DNA of 64,000 nucleotides from Alicyclobacillus kakegawensis NBRC 103104 (GTDB lineage Bacteria; Bacillota; Bacilli; Alicyclobacillales; Alicyclobacillaceae), in contig NZ_BCRP01000013.1 in the NCBI RefSeq assembly GCF_001552655.1, positions 26,550 to 90,549 of the forward strand, in the 5' to 3' direction. Below the pieces are notes generated by a model that was given only the letters and a program-made list of their open reading frames with translations, did no database searches and had not been told where the DNA came from. Every line of letters starts with the position of its first letter. Position 1 is the first letter of the stretch. The position numbers were made by a program, and so were the translations under genes. Positions 52,832 through 62,346 of the stretch are shown here, piece after piece.

Positions 52832-53527
52832 GTGTGGCGATGGATGGTTGTGGCTGCGTTCGTCCTGCTCTGCCTGTACGCGTTGGTTCCCAACCTGCTA
52901 ACTCGGCTGTGTCGCTTGTGGGCGCTGCGCACAGGGCCGGTGCGGCGGGAGGTCGCCTTGACGTTTGACGACGGGCCGGATGCCAAGTATACGGGTCGCC
53001 TCTTGGACGCTCTCAAGGCGGTTGGGGTGCGCGCCACCTTTTTTGTCGTCGGCCAGAAGGCGCTGGCCCATCCTGACTTGATCCGCCGCATGATAGCGGA
53101 GGGGCACCAGGTGGAGGTGCATGGTTGGACCCACGCGTTCGTGCCGTTACTTCCCCCGGGCCGCACGCTGCGGCAGTTTCGGCGCACGACGGACGCCTTG
53201 GGGCGCACCTTTTGCCTGCGACCGCGGTTTTACCGCCCGACGTGGGGGGCGCTCAACGCGGTCACATTGTGCGCCGCGTTGCGAACTCACAGGCTGGTCA
53301 CCTGGTCCATCATGGTTGGCGACTGGCGCGTGCAACCACCGGGCCAGGTGCTGCAGCGAGTCGTCGAGCGCCTGCATCCGGGGGCTATAATCGTCCTGCA
53401 CGACAGCGATGAGACGTTGGGCGCCGAGGCGGGCGCGCCCGAACAGGTGATTGCGCTGATTCCAGAATTGGCGCGGCGTGTGCGTGCCTCCGGATACTCG
53501 TTTCGCACGCTGGATGAGTGGTATTGA
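52832..53527 (+). CDS. Polysaccharide deacetylase (NodB domain), membrane-anchored
   Basis: 231 residues. N-terminal helix (about 5-24), then the NodB domain: metal motif TFDDGPD, HGWTHAF (second motif with its His pair), RPTWG, and IIVLHDSDE. Removes acetyl groups from a surface glycan, outside the membrane. GTG at 52832 starts 8 nt after the glycosyltransferase stop, with GGGAG upstream. Confidence 0.9.
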   Translation: MWRWMVVAAFVLLCLYALVPNLLTRLCRLWALRTGPVRREVALTFDDGPDAKYTGRLLDALKAVGVRATFFVVGQKALAHPDLIRRMIAEGHQVEVHGWTHAFVPLLPPGRTLRQFRRTTDALGRTFCLRPRFYRPTWGALNAVTLCAALRTHRLVTWSIMVGDWRVQPPGQVLQRVVERLHPGAIIVLHDSDETLGAEAGAPEQVIALIPELARRVRASGYSFRTLDEWY

Positions 53528-53540
53528 AGGGGGGATTCTG

Positions 53541-54149
53541 GTGGACGCAAAGGCGCGCTTCTGGGACCTCTGGGAGGCTGGGTTTCGCTGGCTGTTCAAG
53601 GTTCAACCCATTCGTCCTGGCGTGGAGGACCTGTTCTATGTGTCGAAGGCCCATTACATAGGTAAACCTTTCGTGATTGACGGGATTGTTGTCAAACGGG
53701 GGCAGCCGGTTGTCGAGCTGCACGTCAACAATGCAGTGGTGGCCCGGGTGTTGAAGCAGGAACAGAATATTCTCGCTTCTACGGTCAAGTTGCTGCAAAT
53801 GGCCCGCCAATCCCTGCCGGCTCTGGCCCGGCGCATGGCCGATCCGGAGTTCGCCGATGTGCAGGTGTTGTACGGGATTACGTTTATTCATCGCGGGATT
53901 GAGCGCATGGGGTTCGAGGCGTTCCCATTACGCAATCGCCTCTTCGCTCCCCTCACTCGCTGGTACCTTCGCCAGGTGCTCAAGGCGTTCAACCCGGAGG
54001 CCAATCGGCTGTTGGCGGCTCATCCAGAAGCCTTTGTGCCGAAACTCGTGGCGACGACCAAGGCGCGCCTGATAACCATGCATGGACATCCGCACGATCC
54101 TGCGCGGTCGGTCAAGGTGGCGTCGGACGACAAACCGAATCGAACGTGA
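53541..54149 (+). CDS. YkoP-like protein
   Basis: 202 residues, no membrane helix. Middle part KPFVIDGIVVKRGQPVVELHVNN and later FADVQVLYGITFIHRGIERMGFE resemble the YkoP-like domain that accompanies polysaccharide deacetylases and MGDG-type glycosyltransferases in Bacillus relatives. Biochemical role unknown. GTG at 53541 with GGGGGG 6 nt upstream. Confidence 0.7.
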   Translation: MDAKARFWDLWEAGFRWLFKVQPIRPGVEDLFYVSKAHYIGKPFVIDGIVVKRGQPVVELHVNNAVVARVLKQEQNILASTVKLLQMARQSLPALARRMADPEFADVQVLYGITFIHRGIERMGFEAFPLRNRLFAPLTRWYLRQVLKAFNPEANRLLAAHPEAFVPKLVATTKARLITMHGHPHDPARSVKVASDDKPNRT

Positions 54150-54156
54150 GGTGCCG

Positions 54157-55260
54157 ATGGTGAAGGCTCTACTGTTGACAGCACACATCGGAGACGGCCA
54201 CCACCAGGTGGCGCGCGCGCTGTGCGAGGCTTACAGAGAGCGCGGAGTTTCTACGGCCGTACTGGACATCTATCGGGAGACAAGCCCTCGTGTGGCTCAC
54301 TTCAATGAATGGACGTACGAATGGACGACTCGGTTTGCGCCTCAGATGTACGGAATGAGTTATCGGGCGACGGCTCGTTTCGGTCCGGATCATACATTTT
54401 GGAAGGTTCTGTCGTCCATGTCCCGGCAGATGGTATTGCGCCAAGTGCAAGAACAACGTCCGGATATTGTCCTGCAGCTGTTTCCGGACCATTCTCTGGC
54501 GTCCATCTCAAAAGACGCGGAGCGACCCTATATTGGCGTGGTTATCACCGATTTCACTGTGCACGGCCGGTGGTTTCACCATAATGTCGATACGTATTTT
54601 ATCGCCCATGCGTCCCTCGCCGAGGGGATGCGCGAGTTTCTTCAGCCCGGGCAGGAATTGGTGGTGACGGGAATTCCCATCCGGCAGCAGTTCCTCTCCT
54701 GTCACATTGGCGCAGGGGTGGGCGGAGAGCGTCCGTATATCCTTTACGCGACGGGGGGAAGGGGCGTGTTTCCGCATTTGCTGTCGGTGTTGCAGCGCAG
54801 TGGACGGTTGTTTCCGCACCACGCCGTCTATGTGATGTGCGGCCGAAACCGCAAGATGCGGCAGCAGGTGGAGCGCTGGGCGCAGTCGTGGCCGCACATC
54901 CACGCCCTGCCGTTCGTTGACAATGTGGCCGATTGGCTGCAAGGGGCCGATTTTGCCGTGGTGAAGTCAGGGGGCGTGACCGTTTCTGAGTGTTTGGCGT
55001 CGGCCTGCCCCATGTTGATTTACCGGCCGCAGCCCGGGCAGGAAATGGACAACGCGGAGTTTTTGGTCCGCCACGGAGCGGCCAAGGCGGTGAACTCGAC
55101 GACCGATTTGGTGCGGGCGTTGCGAACCCTTCGCCGCTCGACCACGCGCGCTGCGATGCAAGCGGCATGCCTGCGCCTGGCGAGGCCCGACGCGGCGGCG
55201 GCGGTCGTCGAGCACACGCTCCAGCAGGTGCAAGCCAGGCGATCCGTGGTGCACAGGTAG
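54157..55260 (+). CDS. MGDG-synthase-type glycosyltransferase 2
   Basis: 367 residues. Same fold as the gene at 51661: LLTAHIGDGHHQVARAL, VITDFTVHGRWFHHNVDTYF, KSGGVTVSECLASACPMLIY and RPQPGQEMDNAEFL. The two are clearly paralogous yet well diverged, suggesting two sugar-addition steps or different acceptors. GAGGTG 3 nt before the ATG. Its stop directly abuts the stop of the convergent flavin reductase gene. Confidence 0.87.
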   Translation: MVKALLLTAHIGDGHHQVARALCEAYRERGVSTAVLDIYRETSPRVAHFNEWTYEWTTRFAPQMYGMSYRATARFGPDHTFWKVLSSMSRQMVLRQVQEQRPDIVLQLFPDHSLASISKDAERPYIGVVITDFTVHGRWFHHNVDTYFIAHASLAEGMREFLQPGQELVVTGIPIRQQFLSCHIGAGVGGERPYILYATGGRGVFPHLLSVLQRSGRLFPHHAVYVMCGRNRKMRQQVERWAQSWPHIHALPFVDNVADWLQGADFAVVKSGGVTVSECLASACPMLIYRPQPGQEMDNAEFLVRHGAAKAVNSTTDLVRALRTLRRSTTRAAMQAACLRLARPDAAAAVVEHTLQQVQARRSVVHR

Positions 55261-55737
55261 TCAGGGGAGCAGTTGCCGGTAATGCCCCGTGTAGTAGATG
55301 AGCGGTGCCTTGCCCTCGTCCACCTCTCCGTGCTCCACCTGGCCAATCAAAATGCAGTGGTCGCCAGCGGACACCTCCTGCACCAAGGAACACTCCAAGT
55401 GGGCGAGCGCGCCGCTTAGAATCGGGGTTCCATGCAATCCGGTTTCACACTGGAGACCGGCGAATTTGTCAGCATCATGGCTGGCAAAGCGCGCCGACAG
55501 CGTGGATTGGTCTTCAGCCAGGATGTGCACGGCAAAACCTCCGCTCCTGCGCACGACCTCCAACGCAGACGACCCCTGATGGATGCAGACCAGGATATAG
55601 GGCGGATTGAGGGAGAGGGAACAAAACGCCGACACCGTCAGGCCGGCGGCTTCGACTCCATCCGACATCGTAACCACGGTTACGCCGCTGGCAAAGCGGG
55701 CGAGCACGCGGCGGAATGTATCCGGCTGAACAGGCAT
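55261..55737 (-). CDS. Flavin reductase (NAD(P)H:FMN type)
   Basis: 158 residues, split-barrel flavin reductase. RRVLARFASGVTVVTMSDG, GLTVSAFCSLSLNPPYILVCI and the C-terminal HGEVDEGKAPLIYYTGHYR are typical of the small reductase components of two-component monooxygenases. GGAGGAGGT 8 nt before the ATG at 55737. Divergent from a nitronate monooxygenase gene, a plausible user of reduced flavin, but that link is speculative. Confidence 0.9.
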   Translation of the reverse strand: MPVQPDTFRRVLARFASGVTVVTMSDGVEAAGLTVSAFCSLSLNPPYILVCIHQGSSALEVVRRSGGFAVHILAEDQSTLSARFASHDADKFAGLQCETGLHGTPILSGALAHLECSLVQEVSAGDHCILIGQVEHGEVDEGKAPLIYYTGHYRQLLP

Positions 55738-55901
55738 GCTGGTTGACCTCCTCCGGCGTATCGAGACGCTTGGGTGTAGATTGGCAGGCAAACAGCCACC
55801 CATGAGGGCCATTGTATCATAGAGTTTGCGGGTTCCGCCCCAGTCGCATTCCGGTTGATGTCGGGTCGTTCATTCAGCAGATTTTTGCGAGCAATGTCAG
55901 A

Positions 55902-55930
55902 TTGCGGACGACTGTTGGCGGGATTAGTAT
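55902..55930 (+). promoter_or_regulatory. Possible promoter of the second nitronate monooxygenase gene
   Basis: -35 TTGCGG (55902-55907), 17-bp spacer, -10 TAGTAT (55925-55930), 39 bp before the start codon. Matches are moderate. Confidence 0.4.
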
Positions 55931-55969
55931 AGAGAAAAGCTCAGAACACGCACCTCGGGGGGAGAACGC

Positions 55970-56947
55970 TTGAAGACACGTGTGTGCCAAATTCTTGGTT
56001 GCGAATACCCGATAGTTGAGGGCGGTCTGGCGTATGTTGGAAATGGCCGCTTGGCTGCTGCCGTGTCGGAGGGCGGCGGTTTTGGACAGGTCGGATCTGG
56101 CGGGCGGAGTCCCGAGGATTTTCGCCGGGAGATAGAGATCGCGGCCAGCTGCACACAGAAGCCATTCGGCGTCAATGTGCCGCTCAGCGAGCACCGCAGC
56201 CCGGACGCATACTTTCAGGTGATTGAAGAGATGGCCGCGCATATCCATGCGGTCAGTTTATCGGCCGGCAATCCCATCCCCTACGTGGCTCCCCTGCAGC
56301 GGTTGGGACTGGTGGTGATGACGTTGGCGTCGACACCGCGCCAAGCACTGAAGGCCGAGGAGGCAGGCGTCGACGTCGTGATATGCGAAGGTGTGGAGGC
56401 CGGCGGCCATGACGGCCCCGCGGAGTTGACCACCCTGTCGCTGGTTCCGGCGGTTTGCGACGTCGTCTCGATTCCCGTTGTCGCCGCGGGCGGTATCGCC
56501 GACGGGCGAACGGCGGCAGCCGCGTTTTGCCTGGGAGCCGAGGGTGTGCAAATGGGAACGCGGTTTGTCGCCACAAGGGAGTGTCAAGCCCACGAGGCCT
56601 ACAAGCAGGCGATTGTGGACGGCGAGGTGACCGGCACCCTCGTCATGGAGCGTTCCCTCGGCAGAGTGACACGTGTTCTGGACTCCCCGTACACGCGGGC
56701 CGTCCTCAAGCAGGAGCAGGAAACCCCAGGGGACCTGGATCAGCTTCTGCCTCTGGTCGCAGGCCAAAAAAACGCTGCCGCTGCCCTCGAGGGCCGGTTA
56801 GATGAGGGCTGGGCCAATTGCGGTCAAAGTCTAGGCCTCGTCCATGACATCCTGCCCGCAGCCGAAGTTGTATCCCGCATCATGCAGGACGTCGGCGCCT
56901 GCTTGAGTCGGCGGGCTTCAGCCTTTGGGCAGGATGGTCAGGCTTAG
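55970..56947 (+). CDS. Nitronate monooxygenase family protein
   Basis: 325 residues, FMN TIM barrel. PIVEGGLAYVGNGRLAAAVSEGG, the catalytic-His loop GVEAGGHDG, VAAGGIADGRTAAAAFCLGA and EGVQMGTRF. Similar to but only distantly like the gene at 5226. TTG start with GGGGGGAG 5 nt upstream. Substrate may be a nitronate or an enoyl-type compound. Confidence 0.88.
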   Translation: MKTRVCQILGCEYPIVEGGLAYVGNGRLAAAVSEGGGFGQVGSGGRSPEDFRREIEIAASCTQKPFGVNVPLSEHRSPDAYFQVIEEMAAHIHAVSLSAGNPIPYVAPLQRLGLVVMTLASTPRQALKAEEAGVDVVICEGVEAGGHDGPAELTTLSLVPAVCDVVSIPVVAAGGIADGRTAAAAFCLGAEGVQMGTRFVATRECQAHEAYKQAIVDGEVTGTLVMERSLGRVTRVLDSPYTRAVLKQEQETPGDLDQLLPLVAGQKNAAAALEGRLDEGWANCGQSLGLVHDILPAAEVVSRIMQDVGACLSRRASAFGQDGQA

Positions 56948-57084
56948 GCGAGGGCGTGCAGCGATACATATCCTACCGTGCCAAACACCAACGCGAAAGA
57001 GCAAACCAGGGTGATTTTTTCGGCGATCTTCCAGAAACGCTCGAATGACACCAGCGGATTATAGGATTCGCGGTTGCCGTTCAC
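56944..57084 (-). CDS. Small single-helix membrane protein downstream of purK
   Basis: 46 residues. Polar head (MNGNRESYNPLVSFERFWK) then one hydrophobic helix (about 23-42). GTG start at 57084 with GAGGGGG 7 nt upstream. Its last 4 bases overlap the end of the opposing nitronate monooxygenase gene. 115 bp after purK on the same strand. No family recognised. Confidence 0.6.
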   Translation of the reverse strand: MNGNRESYNPLVSFERFWKIAEKITLVCSFALVFGTVGYVSLHALA

Positions 57085-57199
57085 CTTGCGTCCCCCTCGC
57101 TGTTGAATCTCACACGTTCAGTGTAGCACGGAGAGCGTGTCGATATATCGCAGACTGTGCGGTGAATGTGACGATATTCCGTCGCCTTCACCGCCTTGG

Positions 57200-58405
57200 T
57201 TATTCCGAGACGCTGAGACTTTCCGGCGGCCACACGCCAAGCTCACGGACAGCCGCCAACGCTTCTTCTAAGGGGCCCAGGACGTTCAGGTGGCCCATCT
57301 TCCGTTTGCTTTTCGCCTCGTGTTTGCCGTACAAATGAACTTTGATCCGTGCGTCCATGTGGGCCATGGCTTGCAGGAGCGGGGCCATGTGTTCACCGAG
57401 CACATTGACCATGACAACCGGTGTGGTCAATTTTGCGTGCGCGAGCGGCAGGTTGCATACCGCGCGTAGGTGCTGTTCAAACTGCGACACCGTGCAGGCG
57501 TCATCTGTGTAGTGGCCCGAATTGTGGGGACGCGGCGCCAGCTCGTTGACATACAGGCGGCCCTCAGGGGTCAAGAACATCTCAACCGCCAGCAGGCCGA
57601 CGACTTGAAGCCTTTCCGCCACCTGTTCCGCGAGCCGCTGGGCGCGGCGGGCCGTGTCTTGCGGAATGCGGGCTGGAAGGATGGACAGGTGCAGGATGTG
57701 CCCGCGGTGGATGTTCTCGGCCACGGGAAAGGATTGGACTTCACCGCGTACGCTGCGCGCCACGATGACAGACAGTTCCTTGCTGAAGGCGACGAATTTC
57801 TCCGCTACCAACGGCTCGTCCGCGTCTTGCTCGTGGCTGGCGACTGCCTCCTTTGCTTCCGGCCAAATCTTGTCCACATCCTCCTTATCGCGGATGATCC
57901 ATTGCCCCTTCCCATCGTAGCCGCCGTTGGACGTTTTCAACACGCATGGGCAGCCCAGCGTGCGGATGGCCGCTTCGAGATCAAAGCGACTGCGGACCGG
58001 AACATAGGGCGCAACCTCGGCGCCGCTGGCCTGCAGGGCTTGTTTCTCACGCACTCGATGTTGGGTGGTGTGCAACAAGCGGCTGCCCTGGGGGACATAC
58101 GACTCCTGTTCGAGCAGGGCAGCCACACGGGCGTCCACGTTTTCAAACTCGTATGTGATGACGTCACTGCATGCTGCCAGTTCCCGAGCCGCATCCAGGT
58201 CCGAGTAGGCGGCCACAATTTGCCGGTCGCTCACCTGTCCGGCTGGCGAGTCTGGGGTTGGATCCAGCGTGACAAACCGATAGCCCATGCGCCGGCCGGC
58301 GATGGCCACCATGCGGCCGAGTTGGCCGCCGCCGAGAATGCCGACGGTGCTTCCGGGAAGTACCACGTCGCGCATCTGTTTGCTGGACACAAAAACATTA
58401 CTCAC
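57200..58405 (-). CDS. purK: N5-carboxyaminoimidazole ribonucleotide synthase PurK
   Basis: ATP-grasp enzyme that carboxylates aminoimidazole ribonucleotide. 401 residues. [13 protein letters not shown] near the start, [16 protein letters not shown] and [17 protein letters not shown] are diagnostic. The GTG start overlaps the purE stop by 8 bases. Confidence 0.96.
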   Translation of the reverse strand: MSNVFVSSKQMRDVVLPGSTVGILGGGQLGRMVAIAGRRMGYRFVTLDPTPDSPAGQVSDRQIVAAYSDLDAARELAACSDVITYEFENVDARVAALLEQESYVPQGSRLLHTTQHRVREKQALQASGAEVAPYVPVRSRFDLEAAIRTLGCPCVLKTSNGGYDGKGQWIIRDKEDVDKIWPEAKEAVASHEQDADEPLVAEKFVAFSKELSVIVARSVRGEVQSFPVAENIHRGHILHLSILPARIPQDTARRAQRLAEQVAERLQVVGLLAVEMFLTPEGRLYVNELAPRPHNSGHYTDDACTVSQFEQHLRAVCNLPLAHAKLTTPVVMVNVLGEHMAPLLQAMAHMDARIKVHLYGKHEAKSKRKMGHLNVLGPLEEALAAVRELGVWPPESLSVSE

Positions 58406-58886
58406 CCGGATCTCCCCCTGTCAGGACCTCTTCCTGAATGCGTTGCCTGCGCGCCGCAAATCGCTGTCGAATGCCCGGGTCTCGAAGACTAAGCATCTGG
58501 GCGGCCAACAAGCCCGCGTTGACGGCTCCTGCCTTGCCGATGGCCACAGTGGCGACCGGTACACCGCCCGGCATTTGCACGATAGACAGCAAGGAGTCGA
58601 GGCCAGACAAGCTAGAAGTTCGCACGGGGACGCCAATAACCGGCAGCGTGGTCTTGGCGGCCACCATACCGGGAAGGTGGGCCGCTCCGCCCGCACCGGC
58701 CACAATTACCGCCAGGCCACGGGCTTCTGCGCTGGCCGCGTATTCAAACATCCAGTCAGGCGTGCGGTGGGCGGACACCACCTTTTTTTCATAGGGGATT
58801 TCGAGTTCCTCCAATATGTTGCACGTGTGCTGCATTGTTTGCCAGTCCGAGTGACTGCCCATGATGACACCGACCAAAGGCTGCAA
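58398..58886 (-). CDS. purE: N5-carboxyaminoimidazole ribonucleotide mutase PurE
   Basis: 162 residues. [40 protein letters not shown] are the class I PurE hallmarks. The TTG at 58886 with GGAGGG 8 nt upstream gives the usual length; a longer frame to 58928 is not conserved. First gene of purE-purK. The rest of the purine operon is not next to it, and no purine riboswitch was seen. Confidence 0.95.
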   Translation of the reverse strand: MQPLVGVIMGSHSDWQTMQHTCNILEELEIPYEKKVVSAHRTPDWMFEYAASAEARGLAVIVAGAGGAAHLPGMVAAKTTLPVIGVPVRTSSLSGLDSLLSIVQMPGGVPVATVAIGKAGAVNAGLLAAQMLSLRDPGIRQRFAARRQRIQEEVLTGGDPGE

Positions 58887-59015
58887 AGCGCTGATCCCTC
58901 CCCGTCGCTGGAACCCAGCCCCGGACAAGCCGGAACAACCGCCAGTACGCGGGGTGCCCGCCGGGTTCCGCAGTATCTACATATTAGCAACGGTTGGGGT
59001 GCTTGACCAACCACC

Positions 59016-59213
59016 TCAGCGGCGTGCTTCCGGATGGACGTCGGAGGCAGGGGGATTTGGGTGCGTTGCGTCTGCGGGCGCTCGCTTCGGCCGCTCGGAC
59101 AAATCTCCGCCTTTTACCTCGTAGCGCCGGATATTTTTCTGATATGTCTTGACAAACTCGCGTTCATCCATGTTTCTCATTCGATATCCGGGCACTCGCT
59201 GCGACTCATGCAT
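59016..59213 (-). CDS. Small hydrophilic hypothetical protein
   Basis: 65 residues starting MHESQRVPGYRMRNMDEREF, charged throughout with a Pro/Ala-rich tail. GGGAGG lies 10 nt before the ATG at 59213, and residues 1-45 look genuine. No family recognised. Confidence 0.55.
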   Translation of the reverse strand: MHESQRVPGYRMRNMDEREFVKTYQKNIRRYEVKGGDLSERPKRAPADATHPNPPASDVHPEARR

Positions 59214-59653
59214 GGTCAGGTATCCTCCCTTCGAGTATCGTGAGTCCGTGTGGATTGGACATGGCCCAGTCTGTAGGGTAGTATGCAGCCCATGCAACGG
59301 ATTATGAGCCAGGCGCGTCATGCCAGGATTGCGTAGGAGCGCAATATTTGGTTTATTAGGGGATAGATTTGCCGTGCAAAGCACAGATTCCCCAGCGCCA
59401 GTCAAACTCTTACCAAAGTACCACTGGCCGATTGGCAAGCAGGCGCATATGAGTTCGCGGGATCAATCCTGCAGGACTTCAAGGATCCTTTGCTGCTGGC
59501 GGCTTATGCGGATTTAGACCTATTCCTTGAACCGGCTGTGCCGAGCCAAAGTGATCCAACCACTGTATGGCAAGCGGTAATCCAGCCCAGTCGTATGGGA
59601 CGACCGCGCAGAGCGGCGGTGGAGTTCAGACAGTAACGGATGGAGTGGGGCGC
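59214..59653. other. Intergenic region before the MFS gene
   Basis: 440 bp between divergent genes. No repeat, terminator or convincing frame is seen. Must contain the MFS promoter. Confidence 0.4.
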
Positions 59654-61144
59654 GTGCAATCGAGACAGACGAATCGTACGATGGTAACCGTAGCTATGCT
59701 GGTGGCCATCTTGCTGGTCGCGATTGATGTGACGGTTGTGAGCACAGCTATGCCGAGAATCATTGAGGACCTCAGCGGTCTGAGTATGACCAGCTGGGTG
59801 TTTGCGGTCTACACGTTGACAACCTGCGTCACCACGCCGATATACGGGAAACTCGCCGATTTGTTTGGGCGGAAAACCGTCTTCACAATCGGTGTCATCC
59901 TGTTTGTCTTGGGTTCGATGCTTTCGGGCGCGGCCCAGTCCATGACGCAGCTAATTTGGTTTCGAGCGTTTCAGGGCATTGGCGCCGGGGCTGTGATGCC
60001 CATCACGTTCACGATTATCGGGGATCTGTTCCCCGGCGAGCAGCGTGCCCGCATGCAGGGGCTGTTTTCCTCCGTATGGGGTATTGCGGGCCTCCTGGGG
60101 CCGCTCGTGGGCGGCCTGTTTGTCGATAAAGTCTCGTGGCGCTGGATCTTCTACATCAATCTGCCGGTCGGTCTGATATCCTTGCTTCTCGTTTGGTTCT
60201 TCTTGCATGAGACATTTGACCGCAAAAAACAGCAGATTGATTACGGCGGAGCGGTGGCGTTCACGTTGGGCATCACGGCGCTTTTGTACGCACTCTTGGG
60301 CGCCGGCCAGCAGTTTGCCTGGACCTCGGCGACAGCTGTCGGATTGTTTGTGGTCGCCGCAATCAGCTTGCTGGTCTTTTTCGTTGTGGAAACCAAGGTT
60401 GCGCAACCGTTGGTGCCCCTGTCTCTGTTTCGTATCCCAGTCATCGCCGTGTCCAATTTGATTGCGTTTTTGGCCAGTTGCGTATTGATTGGCGGAAACG
60501 TGTACCTGCCGATGTGGATACAATTGATCCTGGGCCATTCCGCCACCAGCTCAGGGTTGACTTTGATGCCGATGTCCCTGGCCTGGCCGACAGGGGCCAC
60601 GTTGGCGGGACGTTACATGTACAAAATTGGGTCGAAAACGACCAGTGTCCTCGGCGGCATCTTGATTGCGGCTGGCTGCGCCTGGCTGTTGGCTGTATCG
60701 CTGGCGTCCCCGTACTGGTATTTCGTCGGGGTGATGGTCGTCCTGGGTTGGGGTATGGGGTATGCGATGACGCCAACCACCGTCCTGATACAATCGGCTG
60801 TCGGCTGGCAAATGCGCGGCGCTGCCACGGCTTCGAACACGTTTGTCCGCTCGCTCGGCCAGACTGTCGGAGTGGCGGCGTTTGGCACCTGGTTCAACAA
60901 CTCGCTGAGCGCCTACGCCCAGGCCCACGGATTCAAGTGGAGCGGAGGGATATCGGCGGCATTGACCTCCACTCAGACCGCAGGGGTATCGCGATCCGCT
61001 GTTCAGGCTTTTCACCAAGCGTTGGCCCACAGTATGCACAACATTTTTGCCGTGGTGTTTGTGATTGCACTCATGAATCTCGGAGCTACACTGCTTCTGC
61101 CATCCCACAGGAAAGTGTTGGAGCAGCAGCGTCAGGTGGTCTGA
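59654..61144 (+). CDS. MFS drug efflux transporter, DHA2 (EmrB/QacA) family
   Basis: 496 residues, 14 predicted helices. Motif region VAIDVTVVSTAMPRI in helix 1 (DHA2 motif D), GKLADLFGRKTVF (motif A) and WGIAGLLGPLVGG (motif C of proton antiporters). Exports hydrophobic compounds with proton entry. GTG at 59654 with GGAG 8 nt upstream; the in-frame ATG at 59567 has no ribosome site. No regulator gene is adjacent. Confidence 0.92.
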   Translation: MQSRQTNRTMVTVAMLVAILLVAIDVTVVSTAMPRIIEDLSGLSMTSWVFAVYTLTTCVTTPIYGKLADLFGRKTVFTIGVILFVLGSMLSGAAQSMTQLIWFRAFQGIGAGAVMPITFTIIGDLFPGEQRARMQGLFSSVWGIAGLLGPLVGGLFVDKVSWRWIFYINLPVGLISLLLVWFFLHETFDRKKQQIDYGGAVAFTLGITALLYALLGAGQQFAWTSATAVGLFVVAAISLLVFFVVETKVAQPLVPLSLFRIPVIAVSNLIAFLASCVLIGGNVYLPMWIQLILGHSATSSGLTLMPMSLAWPTGATLAGRYMYKIGSKTTSVLGGILIAAGCAWLLAVSLASPYWYFVGVMVVLGWGMGYAMTPTTVLIQSAVGWQMRGAATASNTFVRSLGQTVGVAAFGTWFNNSLSAYAQAHGFKWSGGISAALTSTQTAGVSRSAVQAFHQALAHSMHNIFAVVFVIALMNLGATLLLPSHRKVLEQQRQVV

Positions 61145-61786
61145 CGGTTCGTTTTATGTGGTCGGCGTGGATGAAGGCTGTTCCACTGGCCCAGAGGGTT
61201 CGGGCGATCCGTACGGTCGCGATAGCGGAGAGTGCCGGAGTATGCCGGCCCTTTCTTCATTGCTCCACACCATGATTGGCCCAGGGGATCGAAATAGAGG
61301 ACTCGTTTACGACGGTGTATACCGAATGTCGGCCGGAAAAGACACGCCGCTACCAATCCCACTAGATATATTCGGAATTGTCCGTTGTCCGGAACACAGG
61401 GTCTACCTTCACACTTGCGACATATCTGACTGAACTCGGGCGCCTGTAAACAACGGACACAAGCCTGCTGTACGGGGGAAGACAAGCTTTACCTCAAGCG
61501 GCGGCTCAAGAAGCTTGATGGGGCTGAAAATTCGAATCCTGTGCGGCGCCTTTGAGGGCTTGTCGTACGGCATGACCGTGTGATCTGGACGGATGGCTGA
61601 GGCAGGTACTGGCCTGCGGCATTCGAGATCCAATCCTTCGCGCATCGGATCCAGCGAGCAGTTGCGCCTGAGGTTGCGGAACCACGGAGCGATGGCCCAG
61701 TGGAAGGCCAGGCAAACCGGCTGAAGACGCTCCGCCGGCAGATGCGGATAAACACGGCTTTTACATTAAAGCTTAAAGCCTTCATC

Positions 61787-61834
61787 TCACTTGTCCTTTC
61801 ACTTGTCCTTTCACTTGTCCTTTCACTTGTCCTT
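61787..61834. repeat. Four perfect tandem copies of a 12-bp unit
   Basis: TCACTTGTCCTT repeated four times without change at 61787-61798, 61799-61810, 61811-61822 and 61823-61834. Copy number is likely to vary between strains. Confidence 0.9.
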
Positions 61835-62287
61835 GTCCAATCGGTCACGGGGCCTAAGCGGTGACATAAGCCTCTGAAAAATGGACTCATATCCTGCTCC
61901 ATTGGAGAAAGGTCTACATAGGCTGTTACAGATATCCCTGGCGAGAGGAGGCGTAGTCTAACGGCCCTATAAAAAATTGAGGGTATTCGAGATCATGCTC
62001 TACGAGCCTCGTCGCGCAATGGTCTTTTTGCTGGATGGGAGCGACGAAGAGGCCTCATGGCGCCACCGCTGGACTACATGCCGTGGAGATCATGAAACGC
62101 TCCCGAGATTCCGGTTTAGACCTACCTGGTCATTTCAAGAAGTAGATGTCCAAATCGGTTGTGGGCCCTCTTGGGGCTGAATAAGTTCCGCATTGTGACA
62201 GGGCTTGCCGCAATCTAGTGCTTACAATGGAACCCAATGACATAAGGCAACATCATTCATGATTGTACAAATTTAAGAAAGAACCGG

Positions 62288-62317
62288 TACGAAGATATAC
62301 GAAGATATACGAAGAAT
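62288..62317 (+). repeat. 10-bp tandem repeat just upstream of the glycosyltransferase gene
   Basis: TACGAAGATA twice (62288-62297, 62298-62307) then TACGAAGAAT. Lies about 30 bp before the likely GTG start. Confidence 0.7.
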
Positions 62318-62346
62318 GGAGCAATGCCGGAAAGGAAGAGATTAGC

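Larger units (their letters stand above)
61145..62346. other. Gene-poor region of 1.2 kb
   Basis: Several short frames on the minus strand (for example 61132-61485 with a C-x2-C pair, and 61409-61645) but none has a good ribosome site plus protein-like sequence throughout. Contains the 12-bp repeats at 61787-61834 and 10-bp repeats near 62288. Base composition falls toward the end. May be remnants of decayed genes. Confidence 0.5.

Noticed and set aside
61132..61485. Possible zinc-ribbon or Gin-like small protein on the minus strand
   Set aside because: A C-x2-C / C-x2-C pattern is present early, but spacing does not fit Gin, the rest is not protein-like and no ribosome site was found.
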